64,000 nucleotides of DNA from an uncultured Pseudomonadota bacterium (GTDB taxonomy: Bacteria; Myxococcota_A; UBA796; GCA-2862545): NCBI GenBank assembly GCA_913061235.1, contig CAJXTB010000028.1:1-64000 (forward strand), written 5' to 3'. Position numbers and translations under genes: made by a program. The notes beneath the pieces were generated by a model. It ran no database searches and was not told where the DNA came from. It saw nothing but the letters and a program-made list of their open reading frames with translations. Numbering within the stretch: position 1 is the stretch's first letter; every line of letters starts with the position of its first letter. Below, piece by piece: positions 61,022 through 64,000 of the stretch.

Positions 61022-62239
61022 ATGATGCATCGTATTGAAGAGCAGTTGGTCGTCGAAATTGCACGTGCGCTTCACCAAAGTGGCGCGCCGTCGCCGCTTG
61101 TTGAGTCCGCGGTCGAGAGTCTCATCGTCGAGCACGGCAGTGAAGGGCAGGCATTGGTCACGCCAACCAGCCTGTCCATCGCCATTGATGACCGCACTCA
61201 GGTCGCACGTATGGCGCCGCCGACTCTGGATCTGGGCCGACTGACGGATGCGTGGGAGACGGTCAATGCGTGGATGCGCTCCGAGCTGACCGCCGAAGAG
61301 GCGCTCCTACGTTTACGCTCGGGCCACCATCGCCTAGCGAACCACTGGCTCGCTCTGTGTGCGGCAGGCATTGCTGCGTCCGCAGCCCCCTTGTTGGGTG
61401 GTTCTTGGGTGGATGTGATTGCCGCCGCGTTCGCAGGTGCTGGCGTTTGGTCGGCCCACGCATGGGCGCAAAGCCGTGGCCGGACCTCCATGATGGCGGA
61501 CGTTGTCGCCGCCGCGGTGGCCGCCTGGATGGGTGGCGTGGCCGGCGCGTGGGGAGCGAGCCCCGTAGTTGTCGTCTTTGCGTCGGTGTTTGTATTGCTG
61601 CCGGGCCTGTCCATGGTTGCAGCCCTGTCTGAGATTGCCGCCGGAAGCTGGAATGCGGGCACAATGCGAACCGTGGGCGTGTTGGCCGTTCTGGCTCGGC
61701 TGGGCGGCGGCCTAAGCCTGGGGCATGCGCTGGCTCCCGTGGCGGCTGCACCTGTCTACGAACCGCTAGGCACTTTGGCTGTGCTGCCAGCCTCGGCGCT
61801 GGTGACGTGGCTAAGCATGGTGTTGATGGGCGCGTGGCGTCGCGACTGGGTTGCTGCGGTCCTGACCGCCGTTGTCAGCGCCGCGATTGTCCTGAACTGG
61901 GACGGTACGTTCGGCTTGTTTCTCGCCGCATTTTGGGCGGGCGTTGCCGCATGGGCGTGGAGCCTGCGCACTCGTGTTCCCGCACAGAGCATTGTGATTG
62001 CGGGCATCTTGCCCTTGGTTCCCGGTGCCATGGGGCTGGGTGGGGCCATCTCCCTGTTCGCCGGACAGAGCCAAGATGTTGTGGAGGTCGCAGTGAAGAC
62101 GATTGCGTCCGCCACCGCCGTTGTTGGCGGCTTGCTCGCTGCCAATGTGATGGGGGAAACACCGCTGCCACGTAGGGACGCACGACCACAAGACAGCACT
62201 AAGACAGCCGCTTTTTCCAAGGGTCGCACGGTCGCTTAG
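61022..62239 (+). CDS. ThrE-family threonine/serine exporter
   Basis: The 405-residue protein combines a soluble N-terminal part (about 1-115) with VESAVESLIVEHG and ten membrane helices in two sets of five, the fused ThrE (DUF1212 plus DUF3815) layout. FASVFVLLPGLSMVAALSEIAAG and IVIAGILPLVPGAMG are the repeated Leu-Pro-Gly/Val-Pro-Gly membrane motifs of both halves. ThrE exports threonine and serine by proton motive force. Divergent to an Lrp/AsnC regulator, it is probably induced by intracellular amino acid excess. The ATG at 61022 or 61025 could be used. Confidence 0.9.
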   Translation: MMHRIEEQLVVEIARALHQSGAPSPLVESAVESLIVEHGSEGQALVTPTSLSIAIDDRTQVARMAPPTLDLGRLTDAWETVNAWMRSELTAEEALLRLRSGHHRLANHWLALCAAGIAASAAPLLGGSWVDVIAAAFAGAGVWSAHAWAQSRGRTSMMADVVAAAVAAWMGGVAGAWGASPVVVVFASVFVLLPGLSMVAALSEIAAGSWNAGTMRTVGVLAVLARLGGGLSLGHALAPVAAAPVYEPLGTLAVLPASALVTWLSMVLMGAWRRDWVAAVLTAVVSAAIVLNWDGTFGLFLAAFWAGVAAWAWSLRTRVPAQSIVIAGILPLVPGAMGLGGAISLFAGQSQDVVEVAVKTIASATAVVGGLLAANVMGETPLPRRDARPQDSTKTAAFSKGRTVA

Positions 62240-62316
62240 CGTCGTGTCACAGGGCTCGTGACTCGCGCCGGGCGAAAGTTGGCTAGGGGGGCGCACCCCC
62301 TGCGAGGAGACTTCTC

Positions 62317-63459
62317 TTGGCCGCTCCCCAGACTGCTTTCGCCCGTGAACTGGCGGACCTTCAGAAACGTCACCTCACGACGCCTGGCCCCGAAGATGTT
62401 GCCCACTTCCGTAAGATGCAGCGGTGGACCCGTGGACTGTCCCTGCTCGGCTACGCAACCGCTTGGATTGCTCCCAATCCGGTCTCCATCTTGGCAATCA
62501 GCACAGGGCGTTTCGCACGCTGGACCATGTTGTCCCATCATGTGGGCCACGGCGGGTACGACCGCGTACCGGACAAGCCCAAGCACTGGTCTGGAAAGGT
62601 GTGGGCTCACGGCGCACGCCGGTTTGTGGACTGGCTCGACTGGATGCCCATGGCAGCGTGGCAGCACGAGCACAACAAGATGCACCACTACCGTCTGGGC
62701 GAGGTCGATGACCCGGACTTAGTCGAGGTCAGCGCCGCCTTTATCCGCGACGCAAAGCTCCCACTGTTTGCCAAGTACATCTTGTCGTTCTTGGCTGCGA
62801 TTACGTGGAAGCCGTTGTACTACGCGCCCACAACGCTGCGCTCTGTTGCCCACGCCGAGACCAAGGGTGCCGACAATGAGGTGCCAGTTCGCGGCAATTA
62901 CTGGTCGGACTGGCTGCCGATCTCGCGGGTCGGTCGCGACGTCTGGCTGAAGAGTTGGATTCCGTACATGGCGGTGCACTACGTGCTGTTTCCTGCGATA
63001 TTCCTGCTCATTGGTCCGTGGGCGGCCATGAGTGTTCTGGTCAATACGCTGCTTGCAGAGCTGCTCACCAACCTGCACGCCTTCTTCGTAGTCGCGCCCA
63101 ACCACACTGGAAATGACCTGTACCGATTCTCCGGTCCGGCTCGCGGCAAAGACGAGTTCCACCTTCGCCAGATTGTGGGCTCGGCCAACTACGCCTGTGG
63201 CAACGACGTCACGGACTTCCTGCACGGCTGGCTTAACTACCAGATTGAGCACCACTTGTTCCCGCGGGCGACCATGCTTCAGTACCGACGCATGCAGCCC
63301 GAGCTGAAGGCTCTGTGCCTCAAGTATGGCGTTCCATACGTGCAAGAGTCCGTGTGGACCCGCGCGGGGAAGACGCTCGATATTATGACGGGCCGCACGT
63401 CCATGCTGCGGGACTACCAGTACGAAGAGTCCGCCGAGCTGTCGCAAGCGGTCGGCTAG
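62317..63459 (+). CDS. Membrane fatty acid desaturase
   Basis: The start is a TTG at 62317, 7 bp after GAGGAG, which also lies next to a GGGGG/CCCCC hairpin. The 380-residue protein has the three histidine boxes of membrane di-iron desaturases: HHVGHGG (about 74-80), HEHNKMHH (about 117-124) and QIEHHLFP (about 309-316). The Gln-x-x-His-His third box is typical of front-end desaturases and sphingolipid-type enzymes. Membrane helices surround about 40-65, 145-165 and 210-255. It introduces a double bond into a lipid acyl chain; position unknown. No cytochrome b5 domain is fused. Confidence 0.9.
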   Translation: MAAPQTAFARELADLQKRHLTTPGPEDVAHFRKMQRWTRGLSLLGYATAWIAPNPVSILAISTGRFARWTMLSHHVGHGGYDRVPDKPKHWSGKVWAHGARRFVDWLDWMPMAAWQHEHNKMHHYRLGEVDDPDLVEVSAAFIRDAKLPLFAKYILSFLAAITWKPLYYAPTTLRSVAHAETKGADNEVPVRGNYWSDWLPISRVGRDVWLKSWIPYMAVHYVLFPAIFLLIGPWAAMSVLVNTLLAELLTNLHAFFVVAPNHTGNDLYRFSGPARGKDEFHLRQIVGSANYACGNDVTDFLHGWLNYQIEHHLFPRATMLQYRRMQPELKALCLKYGVPYVQESVWTRAGKTLDIMTGRTSMLRDYQYEESAELSQAVG

Positions 63460-63491
63460 TCGAAGGACGCCGAGGGGCGTTCCCCGAAGGA

Positions 63492-64000
63492 CTACCGGGA
63501 GCGACGCCGGCGGAACAACAGCGCCAGTGGCAGGGCCCAGAGCAGCTGAGCGGGGGAGCCTGAAGCGTCGCAGCGGCACCCGAGAAGGCCGTTCTTCTTG
63601 CGAACCTGGACGTCATCTACGTACATCCACTGGCCCCACGCACCCACGTTCTGAATCTCAAGCGTGACGGTCTCGCCCTTGAATTGTGAGACGTCTACCT
63701 TGACCGACTCCCATTGGTCTTCGGTTGGAATGAACTCGTCTTCGGTCATTGGGGCGGTGGCTAGGTCGGCGCCGGCGAGCTCCCACAGAACGGTCTCCAC
63801 GCCGTCACAGGCATTGACTGCGACCACCCGCAGGCCGTCGGCAAACTCTTCACGGTACTGGGCGTAGGCGTAGTCGAACTCTACGAGTGGCTGGCCGCCC
63901 TTGATGTCGAAGGTGCCGAGGACCAGAGCATCGATGTGGTCAATGTTTTCGGTGTCCAGGTTGTTCATACCGGCGACCAGACCGCGCTCGGGAACCTCGA
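63492..64000 (-). CDS. Surface protein with MYXO-CTERM-like sorting tail (5' end outside window)
   Basis: The frame is open to the window edge, so the protein is truncated at its N-terminus; at least 169 residues are visible. The visible domain is beta-rich with VDVSQFKGETVTLEIQNVG and WMYVDDVQV, as in C-terminal MAM/CUB-like or jelly-roll domains. The end reads GCRCDASG, a hydrophobic stretch and FRRRRSR, matching the MYXO-CTERM signal recognised by myxosortase in Myxococcota. The protein is therefore predicted to be processed and displayed at the surface. Convergent with the desaturase gene. Confidence 0.78.
   Translation of the reverse strand, partial: EVPERGLVAGMNNLDTENIDHIDALVLGTFDIKGGQPLVEFDYAYAQYREEFADGLRVVAVNACDGVETVLWELAGADLATAPMTEDEFIPTEDQWESVKVDVSQFKGETVTLEIQNVGAWGQWMYVDDVQVRKKNGLLGCRCDASGSPAQLLWALPLALLFRRRRSR

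Overview
The window is GC-rich chromosomal DNA from a Gram-negative bacterium, most likely a myxobacterium-like member of Myxococcota. Supporting signs are a C-terminal tail of the MYXO-CTERM type at the right edge (Gly-Cys-x-Cys, hydrophobic stretch, Arg-rich end), many lipoproteins with Asp-Thr-Asp linkers behind a lipobox, a eukaryotic-type Ser/Thr kinase paired with an FHA protein, and outer-membrane proteins. There is no rRNA or tRNA gene, no phage, no insertion sequence and no CRISPR array. Genes run on both strands in short compact operons, often with 1 to 11 bp overlaps.

Left part (1-17 kb): the tail of a glycine-rich protein, a MepA-like LAS peptidase, a secreted prolyl oligopeptidase, a propeller/beta-helix fusion, an FHA-winged-helix protein overlapping a Ser/Thr kinase with a WD40-like sensor, and a compact run icd - NhaR-like regulator - can - tal. 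An ExbD-like protein, a lipoprotein and a BASS transporter follow.

17-29 kb is the richest stretch for unusual systems. It holds an ArsR-SRPBCC pair with a perfect palindrome at the promoter and a likely leaderless start; an ArsI/CadI-like lyase translationally coupled to an ECF sigma factor, both with cysteine-rich tails; a short RNase J; a BlaI-type repressor coupled to a BlaR1-like M56 metalloprotease fused to a lytic-transglycosylase domain, with a perfect inverted repeat between it and a divergent outer-membrane protein; and an ABC exporter whose two permeases each carry a peptidase-like domain, one with an intact HExxH...E zinc site and one with that site destroyed.

29-48 kb: a minus-strand run SDR - CE15-like esterase homologue (nucleophile lost) - ACE-like M2 peptidase - TspO - YaiI; a LysR regulator; a DEAD-box helicase with an RGG tail; paired Asp-Thr-rich lipoproteins flanking a sulfatase-superfamily/TPR lipoprotein; leuS; and a lipoprotein with 25 tandem Cys-Asp-Gly-x-Cys units.

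48-64 kb: a CPBP-family gene broken by one in-frame amber codon; a six-gene envelope-export operon (TetR, beta-barrel protein, LolD-like ATPase, two FtsX/MacB-type permeases, LolA-like carrier) with an inverted repeat just upstream; rpe; YchJ; a NAGPA-type protein; YjdM/PhnA; an Lrp/AsnC regulator divergent from a ThrE-type amino acid exporter; a fatty acid desaturase; and the truncated MYXO-CTERM protein. A heptamer-armed dispersed element occurs twice (about 28.4 and 59.5 kb), each time between convergent genes.
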